From: Nocardiopsis metallicus
GTDB lineage: Bacteria > Actinomycetota > Actinomycetes > Streptosporangiales > Streptosporangiaceae
Length of the DNA: 64,000 bases
NCBI RefSeq assembly: GCF_014201115.1
Contig: NZ_JACHDO010000001.1
Span: forward strand, 2,852,001-2,916,000
Direction of reading: 5' to 3'
The translations under genes and the position numbers were made by a program. This document shows positions 8,198 through 15,375 of this stretch, piece after piece. Position 1 is the stretch's first letter, and each line of letters begins with the position of its first letter. A model generated the notes under the pieces. The model saw only the letters and a list, made by a program, of their open reading frames with translations. It was not told where the DNA came from and did no database searches.

Positions 8198-8601
8198 GGC
8201 TCGTCCTCTTCCCCCGGGACATCGTCGAGCTGCTCGCTGCGGCGTGCGATGTCGATGATCGAACTGATGGACGCGAGCGCCCCACTGCTCAGACCGTGGA
8301 CCCTCAAAGCGATGTTGCGCTCGGCCTCGGTCAGTTTGGCCTCGGCGGCATCAGTCTTTTCTTCCTCCTCAACAAAGTACGACAGGGGAACACCGAATGC
8401 GTCGGCAAGGGCGCGCAGGTGTTGGACACGCGGATTGGTGGCCTGTCCTGAGCGCAGCTGCTGCAGATAACTCAGCGACATCGGGGCTATGCCTCGCTCC
8501 TTCATCCTGTCGACGATCTCCTGGAGGGTGACGGGTCGGCCTTTGTCGCCAGCGGTGTCGGCGAACAACTTCTCAAGCCTGTGCGCGAGGGTCAGGGGCA
8601 C
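8194..8601 (-). CDS. XRE-family helix-turn-helix regulator
   Basis: The protein has 135 residues from GTG 8601, chosen because GAAGGA lies 7 nt upstream and family members begin with the segment PLTLAHRLEKLF. The longer in-frame extension to 8796 crosses the operator and is less likely. The HTH covers about residues 24-70 (VTLQEIVDRM, then MSLSYLQQLRSG). An acidic C-terminal part follows and may be the ImmA target. It probably binds TGGAA-N4-TTCCA sites at 8674 and 6641. Confidence 0.85.
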   Translation of the reverse strand: MPLTLAHRLEKLFADTAGDKGRPVTLQEIVDRMKERGIAPMSLSYLQQLRSGQATNPRVQHLRALADAFGVPLSYFVEEEEKTDAAEAKLTEAERNIALRVHGLSSGALASISSIIDIARRSEQLDDVPGEEDEP

Positions 8602-8888
8602 GATTCGTCCTTCTTCGTCAATTGCGCGGGGCCGCGCGCTGCATCGGATGACACAGCGACGAGGACCCATGCTAATGGAAATAATTCCATTGGGATAGAA
8701 GGCCGACTGGAGCGCGGCCATGCTGAGTTGGCTGCGACCCTGCGCGCGAGTCGCGGACCGTCGCCGTAGACCGCGTACTCGCCGCACTCCCCGCACTGGC
8801 CGGGGTGGGTGATGCCCAGACGGTCCATCTCGTAGGCGACCCCGTCGTGGGTGTAAGCGGTGCCGGTCTCAGTGTCGTCGTTGTTCAT
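8592..8888 (-). CDS. Small CxxC protein
   Basis: A 98-aa frame starts at ATG 8888 behind a clear GAAGGAG site. The first ~45 residues look real: MNNDDTETGTAYTHDG, then GQCGECGEY, a zinc-ribbon-like CxxC. The second half overlaps the XRE operator region and has poorer coding character, so the 3' end could be degenerate. No family recognised. Confidence 0.45.
   Translation of the reverse strand: MNNDDTETGTAYTHDGVAYEMDRLGITHPGQCGECGEYAVYGDGPRLARRVAANSAWPRSSRPSIPMELFPLAWVLVAVSSDAARGPAQLTKKDESCP
8674..8691. promoter_or_regulatory. Candidate XRE operator, TGGAA-N4-TTCCA
   Basis: AATGGAA-ATAA-TTCCATT is a perfect 7-bp palindrome with a 4-nt spacer, 73 bp upstream of the XRE GTG start. The core TGGAA-N4-TTCCA recurs at 6641-6656. 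It is the most likely autoregulatory site of the XRE repressor. Confidence 0.6.
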
Positions 8889-8943
8889 GAGACGACTCCT
8901 TCATCGGCAGGGGTGTGGTGCTGAACGCGCAGGATGGGGAACG

Positions 8944-9126
8944 TCAGCTTGCCGGGTCGAGGACCCACGCGACTACCTCGGCGTGACCGTAGCGCTCAGC
9001 GAGGGTGATACAGCAGGGGCACGTGACTCGCGGTTGGCTCCGGGTGCCAGCCTCCAGAAATGGCGGTGGGGGCGGCACCTGGCGTCGCTCTGCGCGCGGG
9101 TCAGCTCCCCGGTTGGAGCTGGTCAT
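8944..9126 (-). CDS. Small CPCC zinc-binding-like protein, 60 aa
   Basis: An ATG at 9126 overlaps the end of the PIN-domain gene by 26 bp and opens a 60-aa frame. It ends VTCPCCITLAERYGHAEVVAWVLDPAS. The CPCC plus a following helix is a coherent small fold, and the downstream part codes better in this frame than in others. The N-terminal third is Pro/Arg-rich and could be untranslated if a later start is used. No family recognised. Confidence 0.4.
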   Translation of the reverse strand: MTSSNRGADPRAERRQVPPPPPFLEAGTRSQPRVTCPCCITLAERYGHAEVVAWVLDPAS

Positions 9127-10084
9127 CTCCCGACTGCGCCTGCGGATCGGGGCTGGACTTGTACTCGTCGACGAGGGAAGGCCCCCGGGCCTGCCGTTTC
9201 GGGTCAAGGCGGTCGAGGGCGAAGTCAAGTTTCGAACCGAGGTCGGCCAGCGCCGAGTGAGCGATCTCGGGCTTACCCTCGACGATGTCGTCGAGGTCGG
9301 CCACACGTTTTTCGAAGGTCGTGATGTTCTTCTCCCAGACCGCGATGCGCTTCTTCATCTGCTCGCTGCCGGGGTTCCAGCCGTCGACAATCTCGGCGAG
9401 CCGATCGAGGTCGGCATCGAAACGCTCGCGGTCGCGGTGGAACTCCTTGGGGTGATGGTCGAGCATCGCGGCGGTGGTGTTGGCCGTGCGCGTGGCCCGC
9501 CGGTAGTCACGCTCCTGCATGCGCTCGGTGATCGTCTTCTCAGGCAGCTGATGTTGCTTGAGACGCCATGCGCCGTCGACGTGCGAGGCGAATACATGCG
9601 GCTGCAGGATCGGGGTGCCCCGCCAGCCGGACATTGAGGTGAGATCGGCGTCATGGGAGACGACGATCTCGGCTCCTGCCAGATGGGCGAGGTCGAGGAT
9701 GTAGTTGTCCTCGTGGTCGGTGCAGTCGAGGACCTTCTCCTCGGGCACTGGTCGAGGCTCGACGACATCTCCGCCGGAGGCGATGGCGATCTCCTCGAGG
9801 ACGTCGAGGTACTCGTCGGCCCTGTGTTCGGAGACGCGCCCCTTGTCGATGAGAACGCGCCTGGTGTTGTTGAGGATGTGCGGCGAGAGCCACAGGCTAA
9901 ATCCGGCGTTCTGGTCCGTGACCCCGACGCAGTCGGCGGCCGCAGACCGGGTCTTGGGCGGCAGCCTCGGCCAGTTGTAGGGATCGGGGTTTTGCAGGTA
10001 GGCGTCGACGAGGACGTTGACGTCGTAGACGATAGGTGTCTTCGTCGGCGAGTCCTGCGCAGGGCTCCGATTCGTGCTGGTCAT
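9101..10084 (-). CDS. PIN-domain nuclease with coiled-coil extension
   Basis: The protein has 327 residues. The N-terminal ~155 form a PIN domain with acidic residues in YDVNVLVDAYL (about 19-29), a central conserved Glu region and DHEDNYILDLAHLAGAEIVVSHDADL (about 125-150). PIN domains cleave RNA in VapC-type toxins and in RNA processing. The rest (about 160-327) is charged and helical (MKKRIAVWEKNITTFEKRVADLDDIV), unlike short VapC toxins, and no antitoxin-like gene precedes it. It is the first gene after an AT-rich intergenic region, so it probably heads its operon. Confidence 0.78.
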   Translation of the reverse strand: MTSTNRSPAQDSPTKTPIVYDVNVLVDAYLQNPDPYNWPRLPPKTRSAAADCVGVTDQNAGFSLWLSPHILNNTRRVLIDKGRVSEHRADEYLDVLEEIAIASGGDVVEPRPVPEEKVLDCTDHEDNYILDLAHLAGAEIVVSHDADLTSMSGWRGTPILQPHVFASHVDGAWRLKQHQLPEKTITERMQERDYRRATRTANTTAAMLDHHPKEFHRDRERFDADLDRLAEIVDGWNPGSEQMKKRIAVWEKNITTFEKRVADLDDIVEGKPEIAHSALADLGSKLDFALDRLDPKRQARGPSLVDEYKSSPDPQAQSGDDQLQPGS

Positions 10085-10147
10085 CGTAACCCCACTCCTT
10101 CAAGGACTCGCCGCTCTATCCTCTATTTAAATTACTCATTTACTCAT

Positions 10148-10158
10148 CAATGCCATTG
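10148..10158. promoter_or_regulatory. CAATG-C-CATTG palindrome in the PIN-gene promoter region
   Basis: A palindrome in the AT-rich 10085-10223 interval upstream of the PIN-domain gene. Close relatives are CAATGCATTG at 24840-24849, upstream of the SF3 helicase gene, and the CCATTAGG..GCAT string shared with 32650-32664. These may be common promoter or operator elements of the plasmid. Confidence 0.3.
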
Positions 10159-10223
10159 CCATTAGGTGCATAAAGTGGCCTTAGCATCGTCGAGCACTGG
10201 GGCTTCGTGGCCCACCTGGCGTC

Positions 10224-10565
10224 TCAGTCGACAGAGCCGCTGTCGATCAGCCGACCGTAATGGTCGATGAGTGGGATGTTCATGTCTCGCTCGGAGCTGA
10301 TTCCGGTGTAGATGCCCTCCGCGACGTCGATGTACTTCTCGCTGGTGGCGTGCTCCACGCGTGACTGGAGGGTGGTCGACTTCAGGCCGAGAATGACGGG
10401 GTTCCATTCGCCGGCATTGCAGGCGTCGTAGTCCTCCTTACTCAGCGGTGCTCGTTGAGGGGTGACGGCGTCACCTGGTCGGAATGTCCGCAACCCCTTA
10501 CCGAAGGCTTTGCTCTGGTGTTCCTCGCCCTTCGGTGCATCGAGGAAGGTATCGTAGGTTCCCAT
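10224..10565 (-). CDS. Hypothetical protein, 113 aa
   Basis: Start ATG 10565 is preferred because GGGAGA lies 9 nt upstream; ATG 10574 and longer forms are possible. The protein begins MGTYDTFLDAPKGEEHQSKAFGKG and is mixed alpha/beta with no recognised domain. It follows the DprA-like gene by 37 bp on the same strand and is probably co-transcribed with it. Confidence 0.6.
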   Translation of the reverse strand: MGTYDTFLDAPKGEEHQSKAFGKGLRTFRPGDAVTPQRAPLSKEDYDACNAGEWNPVILGLKSTTLQSRVEHATSEKYIDVAEGIYTGISSERDMNIPLIDHYGRLIDSGSVD

Positions 10566-10602
10566 ACCCTCCATTCTCCCATGATTCAATGGTCGGATGT
10601 GA

Positions 10603-11544
10603 TCATCGATCGATCGCCGCCAGGGCGTCGTCGGCATCAGTCACGAGCATGGCGGTGCCCTGCTTGATCAACCGATGCGTGCCAGCTGATGCTGCCGAGG
10701 TCGTAGGACCGGGCACAGCGCCGACGGCACGGCCGAGTTCGTGTGCTCGCGCGGCCACTCCCAAGGCACTCGAGCGCCAGCCTGCCTCGACGATCACCGA
10801 GGCCTCCGAGAGGGCGGCGAGGATCCGTGCGCGGCGGAGGAACATCGTGCGCGTCGGTTGGGCGCCGGGCGTGGCTTCGGTCACGAGCGTTCCTCTGCCA
10901 GTGATCTGATGGTGTAGCGAGGCGTTGCCCTGCGGGTAGATGATGTCGAGGCCTTGGGGCAGGACAGCGAGTGCGCGCGGCAGCTCGTTACTGGAGTCAG
11001 TGGCCATCAGCGCTCCGCGCATCGCAGCGGCGTCGATGCCGAAGCCGGTCGATGAGGTCACGGCGGTGCCCGAGCGGACGAGACTGTGCGCCAACTCTTC
11101 GGCCACATGATCACCGTATGCGGTCGAGGCGCGAGCTCCGGTGACCGTAACGGATTTCTCGACGGCGTCGGCGAGATGACCAGGGCCGGTCATCCACAGC
11201 GCGATCGGCGCATCTGCTCCGAGGTCCTTCAGCCGTGCTGGGTACTCGGGTGAGTCGGAGGCAATGAGTCGAGCGTCGTGTTTGGCCATGGCCGCGACGT
11301 CGACGGCGCCGGCGTCCCAGCCGTTCGTGCGGGCGAAGGCCGAGCGCAGCTTCTCGACGGCCTGCTTGTCTATCGGGTACGGGAGGTGTACTGGGACCCT
11401 TTGAGGGTCGTCGGCGGTCAACAGCTTTGCCACCACGTCGAAGCCGCCGGTGTGAGTCAGCGCCTGGCCGATGATTCCGGCCTCGTCGAAGCTCGCGAGC
11501 CGGAGAATCGTCGCGCGGGCAACGGTGTCGGAGGGTGTGCTCAT
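10603..11544 (-). CDS. dprA: DprA/Smf-like DNA-processing protein
   Basis: The protein has 313 residues. An N-terminal helical part (about 1-110) is followed by a Rossmann-fold DprA domain: VTGARASTAYG, GFGIDAAAMRGAL, VLPQGLDIIYPQGN, GTLVTEATPGA and a C-terminal GAVPGPTTSAASAGTHRLIKQG. DprA loads RecA on incoming single-stranded DNA during transformation; Smf proteins on mobile elements may protect or process element DNA. The family fit is good by motif order and length. The plasmid-borne role is inferred. Confidence 0.88.
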   Translation of the reverse strand: MSTPSDTVARATILRLASFDEAGIIGQALTHTGGFDVVAKLLTADDPQRVPVHLPYPIDKQAVEKLRSAFARTNGWDAGAVDVAAMAKHDARLIASDSPEYPARLKDLGADAPIALWMTGPGHLADAVEKSVTVTGARASTAYGDHVAEELAHSLVRSGTAVTSSTGFGIDAAAMRGALMATDSSNELPRALAVLPQGLDIIYPQGNASLHHQITGRGTLVTEATPGAQPTRTMFLRRARILAALSEASVIVEAGWRSSALGVAARAHELGRAVGAVPGPTTSAASAGTHRLIKQGTAMLVTDADDALAAIDR

Positions 11545-11776
11545 GAGTGGAAGTCCTTGTCGGTGGAAGGGTCTGCTCAGCGCCGCTCGGCCTTCATCTT
11601 GACCGGGTCGTCGATGTCGACCTGGTCGCCGTGCTCGTCGATGTGGGATCTACAGATACGGAGCCGCTTCCGCGTGCAGGGTGCGCTTCCAGTACTGGCG
11701 GGCGGCGAGCTTGGGAACCTGCATGGCCGCTTCCACCGAGGAGAAGGGCAGGGACGGCAGGGAAGAGGCGACGGGC

Positions 11777-12340
11777 TTATCGGCGTCGGGCGCGGGAGCG
11801 CTGGGTCCAGGCCTGTTCGGCAGTCGGAGCGCAGTAGGCGCGCAACAGGCGCGCGGGTACACCCAGATAGCGGTACCGGTCCACGGCTGCGGCGATGTCG
11901 TCGGGCGCCAGCTGGTGTTGCCCTGCGCCTGCGGTCTCCTCGCGAGGGGTCATGGGCAGGACGAGTTCGTCCAGGGGCGGCGGGTCGCCCACCCGCTGGG
12001 CCAGCAGGTCACCCAGGACCGTACGGCGCCCCGAGATCCGCAGGGGGCGTCCGCCGGTGGCCATGAGGTGCAGGTTGCGCGCGGTTCTCCACAGCGCGGT
12101 CGCCACCCCCTGGCGGCGCATCGTCGGTTTCACATAGATCTCGCTGGCCTCCCCGCTGGCCTGGCGCCAGCGGATCGCGCCGATCTGCCCATCGACGATC
12201 TGACGTGCAGCGGCCGTGCTCATCGTCATTACGATCCCCGCCCCGGGGCGACCCTGTTCGTCGCAGGTCAGTGCGAGCAGTTCATGGGTTTGGTCGGGCC
12301 CGGTACCGGTGTCAGGGATGTGCACGAAGTACAGGTCCAT
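11777..12340 (-). CDS. GNAT-family N-acetyltransferase
   Basis: The protein has 187 residues from ATG 12340, behind AAGGAAGG. The acetyl-CoA loop is visible as RRQGVATALW, preceded by SEIYVKPTM (beta 4) and followed by ARNLHLMATGG. The N-terminus (MDLYFVHIPDTGTGPDQTHE) is compact. The C-terminal ~70 residues (LDELVLPMTPREET...) are an extension with a basic end. Substrate unknown. The interval 11578-11776 contains only short frames that I cannot separate from noise. Confidence 0.72.
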   Translation of the reverse strand: MDLYFVHIPDTGTGPDQTHELLALTCDEQGRPGAGIVMTMSTAAARQIVDGQIGAIRWRQASGEASEIYVKPTMRRQGVATALWRTARNLHLMATGGRPLRISGRRTVLGDLLAQRVGDPPPLDELVLPMTPREETAGAGQHQLAPDDIAAAVDRYRYLGVPARLLRAYCAPTAEQAWTQRSRARRR

Positions 12341-12375
12341 GACGGGGCCTTCCTTCCTTCGGCGTGCAGGTGGGG

Positions 12376-12630
12376 TCACCGCGGGGCTTGGGTGTGCTCG
12401 TCCAGCCAGACGGCGGCCGGGGTAAGCAGGGGATCGATGGGGGTGAGGGCGTAGAGCTTGATCACGCCCGGGGACGGGTCACTGAAGGGGACCACTTCGA
12501 AGACGGGTCCGTTGGGGCTGGTGCCGATAGTTCGGCGGTCGAAGGCGGTGTATAAGCACGTGAGATGTCTTTCAGTCGCAGTAGGGTGCGAAGCGCTCGT
12601 CGCTGAGGTCGATGTCGACCCGGCGGTCAC
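12376..12630 (-). CDS. Hypothetical protein, up to 84 aa
   Basis: The last ~62 residues look like real coding sequence (LYTAFDRRTIGTSPNGPVFE ... AAVWLDEHTQAPR). The only start codon found is GTG 12630, which overlaps the preceding gene by 59 bp and adds a low-complexity Ser/Thr-rich N-terminus. The true start may be later or lost. No family recognised. Confidence 0.4.
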   Translation of the reverse strand: MTAGSTSTSATSASHPTATERHLTCLYTAFDRRTIGTSPNGPVFEVVPFSDPSPGVIKLYALTPIDPLLTPAAVWLDEHTQAPR

Positions 12631-13030
12631 CGTCGACGACGGTGAACACGCAGGCCTCGTCAGCGCTGGGCTGGAGCGGGCCGCGGCGGAAGTACTTCTG
12701 CCAGACGGCGATCGCGGCCTCGATCGGCGAGTTGCCGTCTTGCTGGATGGCCCAGGTCACGCCGTACTCGACCGGGCAGGGATGCGGTTCGGCGGGTTCG
12801 AGGGGCAGATGCCCATGGGGCGGGTTCGGCTGCTGGCCGAAGACGGCGGCCCAGACGTTGCAGGCGAACTGCTCAAGGTCGCCCTCGATCGTCACGGCCT
12901 CGTCGTATTCGAGGACGAGGATCTCGGCGTCACCTTCACCTTCGTACTGGCCGCCGGTCTCCTCGGCGAACTCTTCTTCAGTGGTCTTCGAAACCTTGGG
13001 ATTGTGGACGGCATCGATGTGGAGAGACAC
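12572..13030 (-). CDS. Hypothetical acidic protein, 152 aa
   Basis: Start GTG 13030 is chosen because GAAGGA lies 7 nt upstream (VSLHIDAVHNPKVSK). The middle is acidic (EGEGDAEILVLEYDEAV), and the C-terminal half is mixed alpha/beta, ending RVDIDLSDERFAPYCD. No recognised domain. Longer in-frame extensions upstream lack a ribosome-binding site. Confidence 0.6.
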   Translation of the reverse strand: MSLHIDAVHNPKVSKTTEEEFAEETGGQYEGEGDAEILVLEYDEAVTIEGDLEQFACNVWAAVFGQQPNPPHGHLPLEPAEPHPCPVEYGVTWAIQQDGNSPIEAAIAVWQKYFRRGPLQPSADEACVFTVVDGDRRVDIDLSDERFAPYCD

Positions 13031-13134
13031 AGCTGATTCCTTCGTGGAGTGAGCGAGAGGGCCGGGGTGCAGTCGAAGAGACATTGGAACGACACCGTGT
13101 CGGTGGACTGCCTCCCTGGCGCTATATGGGTTGA

Positions 13135-13611
13135 TCAACTGCGGAGCATGGCGCCGCCGCGCTCGAGATCCCCTTCGATGTACGTGAGCGTTTCGTCGGT
13201 GCCGGGGTGGGTCATCACGTAGTGGTAGGGGGCCTCGACCGCGGTCGTCTCCCAGCCAGCTTCGCTGAGGGTCTCGAGCAGTGATTCCTCTCCCCCGGAT
13301 CCGGCGAAGAACGCCTGGTCGGTGGAGAAGCGGCGGACGAAGTTGCAGTTGACCTCGGCGATGATGGCGTCGTAGCACTCGTCGAGGAGCACCGCGCGGA
13401 CCTGGTCGAAGGTGGATACCCTCTGGCCGCGGATACGAGCGAGCTGATGATCGACCTGGGCCCAGAAGCCCTCAGGCACCAGCGGGCACCGCTGGTCGCA
13501 GCCGGAGCCGAGGCAGGACCGGCAGTGGTTAGTGGGCTCCTCACGGGCTCTGGGGGCGTCGGCGGCCCACCCGGGGTGGTTGAGGCAGTTCAGGCAGGTG
13601 GGTCCAGGCAT
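13135..13611 (-). CDS. Hypothetical Cys-rich protein, 158 aa
   Basis: The N-terminus carries two zinc-ribbon-like Cys pairs (CLNCLNHPGW and CRSCLGSGCDQRC) within the first ~42 residues. An alpha/beta domain follows (VDHQLARIRGQRVSTFDQVRAVLLDECYDAI). No family is recognised. A nucleic-acid-binding role is possible from the Cys pattern, but that is a guess. It starts at ATG 13611 after a ~200-bp non-coding stretch that holds two hairpins. Confidence 0.6.
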   Translation of the reverse strand: MPGPTCLNCLNHPGWAADAPRAREEPTNHCRSCLGSGCDQRCPLVPEGFWAQVDHQLARIRGQRVSTFDQVRAVLLDECYDAIIAEVNCNFVRRFSTDQAFFAGSGGEESLLETLSEAGWETTAVEAPYHYVMTHPGTDETLTYIEGDLERGGAMLRS

Positions 13612-13729
13612 GGTAGGCGCCCCTTCGAAAAATCATTGGGCTGATCGTCAGGTTTTTCAGCGACGACCATCGGGAAACGGCGAAGCCCGCGACTGGGGCG
13701 CGGATTTTTCGCTGGGGTGCGCTCGAACG

Positions 13730-13776
13730 AGAGTCGATGGGATCGGAACGCCCTGCGCCCCGATCCCATCGACTCT
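13730..13776. repeat. Perfect 17-bp inverted repeat
   Basis: Arms 13730-13746 and 13760-13776 are exact reverse complements (AGAGTCGATGGGATCGG and its complement) around a 13-nt loop. No T run follows. It lies between two minus-strand genes together with the terminator hairpin at 13784-13801. It could be a second terminator, a protein-binding palindrome or a structured RNA element. Confidence 0.65.
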
Positions 13777-13783
13777 GACCCGT

Positions 13784-13801
13784 GCCCGCCGTTAGGCGGG
13801 C
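13784..13801 (-). terminator. Short GC hairpin after the 58-aa gene
   Basis: GCCCGCC-GTTA-GGCGGGC, a 7-bp stem with a 4-nt loop, 11 bp past the stop at 13812. It has no U tract, so termination would rely on Rho or on the larger palindrome just beyond it. Confidence 0.45.
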
Positions 13802-13811
13802 CCGTCACCTC

Positions 13812-13988
13812 TCAACCACGCTCATCAGAGCCTTCATCGTCGTCGAATCCTGCGACGATCTCGTTGATAACTTCGGATATCGACGAATGCACGATCGCTG
13901 AAGCGAGTCGGTCGAGATCACCACCGCTGAGCGGGCGGCCGGCCCACTCCTCAAGCTGTGATCGTGTGAGGATGATGCGCTTTATCAT
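13812..13988 (-). CDS. Small helical protein, 58 aa
   Basis: ATG 13988 overlaps the stop of the methylase gene (ATGA), which supports coupled translation. The sequence (MIKRIILTRSQLEEWAGRPL, then a helix and an acidic tail DDDEGSDERG) has no recognised family. It is too short for many gene finders, but its position and start context are good. Confidence 0.6.
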   Translation of the reverse strand: MIKRIILTRSQLEEWAGRPLSGGDLDRLASAIVHSSISEVINEIVAGFDDDEGSDERG

Positions 13989-14815
13989 TTCTCTTCCTCT
14001 GCCGGCGATGTCGAGCCGGTGTCCGCGCTGGTATTGAGGTCGGACCGGCGTTGCAGCCGTGGGCCCCATCCGCCGAGGAGGTGGGCGGGGGTTGGCCAGG
14101 TACTGAAGACCTCGCGTGTGAGGGTGTCCTGGTGGCGGATGATCGCCGGGACGCCAAGCAGCGCCAGGTGGATGTAGATCATGTGGACGGCCTGCCGGGA
14201 GAGGTCTTCGGCCGTGACGTGCAGCTGGGTCTGATGGCTGAGCCCGTGCGCGCCCATCTCTTCGGTCACGGCAACGATGAACGCGCCAGCCCCGCAGGTG
14301 GGCTCGTAGAGCTGGGCGAACCCGTGAGTGGCCACCTGGTCGACGACGTTGCCGATGGTCATCGCGGCCATGAGCCGAGCGATGTCGTCCGGTGTGTAGA
14401 CCTGGCCCAGGCGGTCGTTGCCGAGCTCGAGCTCCATGTAGAGGCGCCCGAGGACATCGCCGGGCTCGGCCTCCATAGCCAGCGTGGTCAGTGCCAGGGC
14501 GCGGGCGAAGCGGTCCAGCTCCTGGCGCGAGTACCGGTCAGCGATGGCGAGGTACTGCGCCTCCCGCTCGCCGCGCCCGCGGATCTCGACGGCGTTGCGC
14601 AACGTCAGCGCGGCCGTCTCGACGAAGTTGTCGAAGACCACGGGGAGGCGGCGGGGCCCGGCATTGGCGCGTAATAGCCCGGCGATCTCTCGGCGGTGGC
14701 TCGCGGCTGTCGTCCTGGTCATGGGGTGGGCGTCCTGTTCTGGGTCGAAGACGCGGACGACCCGGCCGCTGGTGGGCAGCCGGATCGTCCGCGGGGGGTG
14801 CGATGTCGGGGTCAT
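13985..14815 (-). CDS. N6-adenine methylase-like protein lacking motif IV
   Basis: The protein has 276 residues. GQVYTPDDIARLM (about 138-150) and LYEPTCGAGAF (about 168-178, AdoMet motif I) match N-6 adenine DNA methylases of the type I/IIG fold. The region after residue ~240, where the catalytic N/D-PP-Y/F motif should appear, reads TWPTPAHLLGGWGP and ends early. I see no motif IV. It may be a truncated, non-catalytic AdoMet-binding protein or a phage-type variant. It begins with TAATG overlap from a small upstream frame and overlaps the 58-aa gene. Confidence 0.7.
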   Translation of the reverse strand: MTPTSHPPRTIRLPTSGRVVRVFDPEQDAHPMTRTTAASHRREIAGLLRANAGPRRLPVVFDNFVETAALTLRNAVEIRGRGEREAQYLAIADRYSRQELDRFARALALTTLAMEAEPGDVLGRLYMELELGNDRLGQVYTPDDIARLMAAMTIGNVVDQVATHGFAQLYEPTCGAGAFIVAVTEEMGAHGLSHQTQLHVTAEDLSRQAVHMIYIHLALLGVPAIIRHQDTLTREVFSTWPTPAHLLGGWGPRLQRRSDLNTSADTGSTSPAEEEK

Positions 14816-14904
14816 TACTCCGGCCGGATGAGCAGGGCGAGCACCGCGTCGAGGACGGCCAGCGTGCTCGTGGTCAGCTCAATCGCGCGGGGTCCAGCGC
14901 ACAC
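14815..14904 (-). CDS. Possible leader-like small ORF, 29 aa
   Basis: A frame from GTG 14904 ends in TAA that overlaps the methylase ATG by one base (TAATG). It encodes a hydrophobic helix (TTSTLAVLDAVLALLIRPE). It could couple translation of the methylase. Evidence is only the start-stop geometry and composition. Confidence 0.3.
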   Translation of the reverse strand: MCAGPRAIELTTSTLAVLDAVLALLIRPE

Positions 14905-15034
14905 CGTTGTCGGCGCGGACCACTCTGGTGTCGGCCAAGGGCTGCTCGATCTCGTCGATGCACTCGGCGGCGGTAACGAGCGGCTGCTGAGGTACCTGTG
15001 CCGTGGAGGGTTCTGCTCCTTCTTCGGGTGTCAC
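14879..15034 (-). CDS. Possible small protein, 51 aa
   Basis: GTG 15034 to TGA 14879. The encoded sequence (PEEGAEPSTAQ, then TAAECIDEIEQPLADTRVV and RWTPRD) has better coding character than the other frames here, but the ribosome-binding site is weak. No family recognised. Confidence 0.35.
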   Translation of the reverse strand: MTPEEGAEPSTAQVPQQPLVTAAECIDEIEQPLADTRVVRADNGVRWTPRD

Positions 15035-15047
15035 CGATGGGCAGGGC

Positions 15048-15375
15048 TCAGGCGGCCGACTGCCCGGACGGGGCGAGGCTGAGGACAATGTTCTTGTTGG
15101 CCTCGACCTGCTCGCGTGCACGTGATCGGGGTGCCCTGAGGTCGTGGATGCGCTTCTCACGCAGGTGCTTGAGGTGCATCGCGCTTGCGCCAGCGGTGAA
15201 CTCGACTTGGCGTAGTCGGGAGTCCTCGGCGGTTTCGGTGAGTTCAGCCTCGCGGACGTCGTCGCGGTGGAAGGCGAGCTGGTGGTCGGTCGATGCTCTC
15301 GACCGTGGTCTTCAGCCAGTCCTCGGCCTGCTCGCGCTCATCGGCCTCGGCGGCGAGCTCGACTTGGCACCCTGA
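15048..15375 (-). pseudogene. Coiled-coil gene broken by a 4-bp tandem duplication
   Basis: Two frames join into one coherent helical protein: CQVELAAEADEREQAEDW in one frame, then HQLAFHRDDVREAELTE to NIVLSLAPSGQSAA in the next. The join is at GACCGACC around 15285-15292. Removing one GACC restores ATC GAC CAC CAG in a single frame. No start codon with a ribosome-binding site is seen after the helicase stop at 15376, so the 5' end is also unclear. Either a decayed gene or a sequence error. Confidence 0.6.

Noticed and set aside
11578..11776. Short minus-strand coding between the DprA-like and GNAT genes
   Set aside because: Fragments ending KMKAERR and LHAEAAPYL appear in two frames but neither has a start context or family that I can support.
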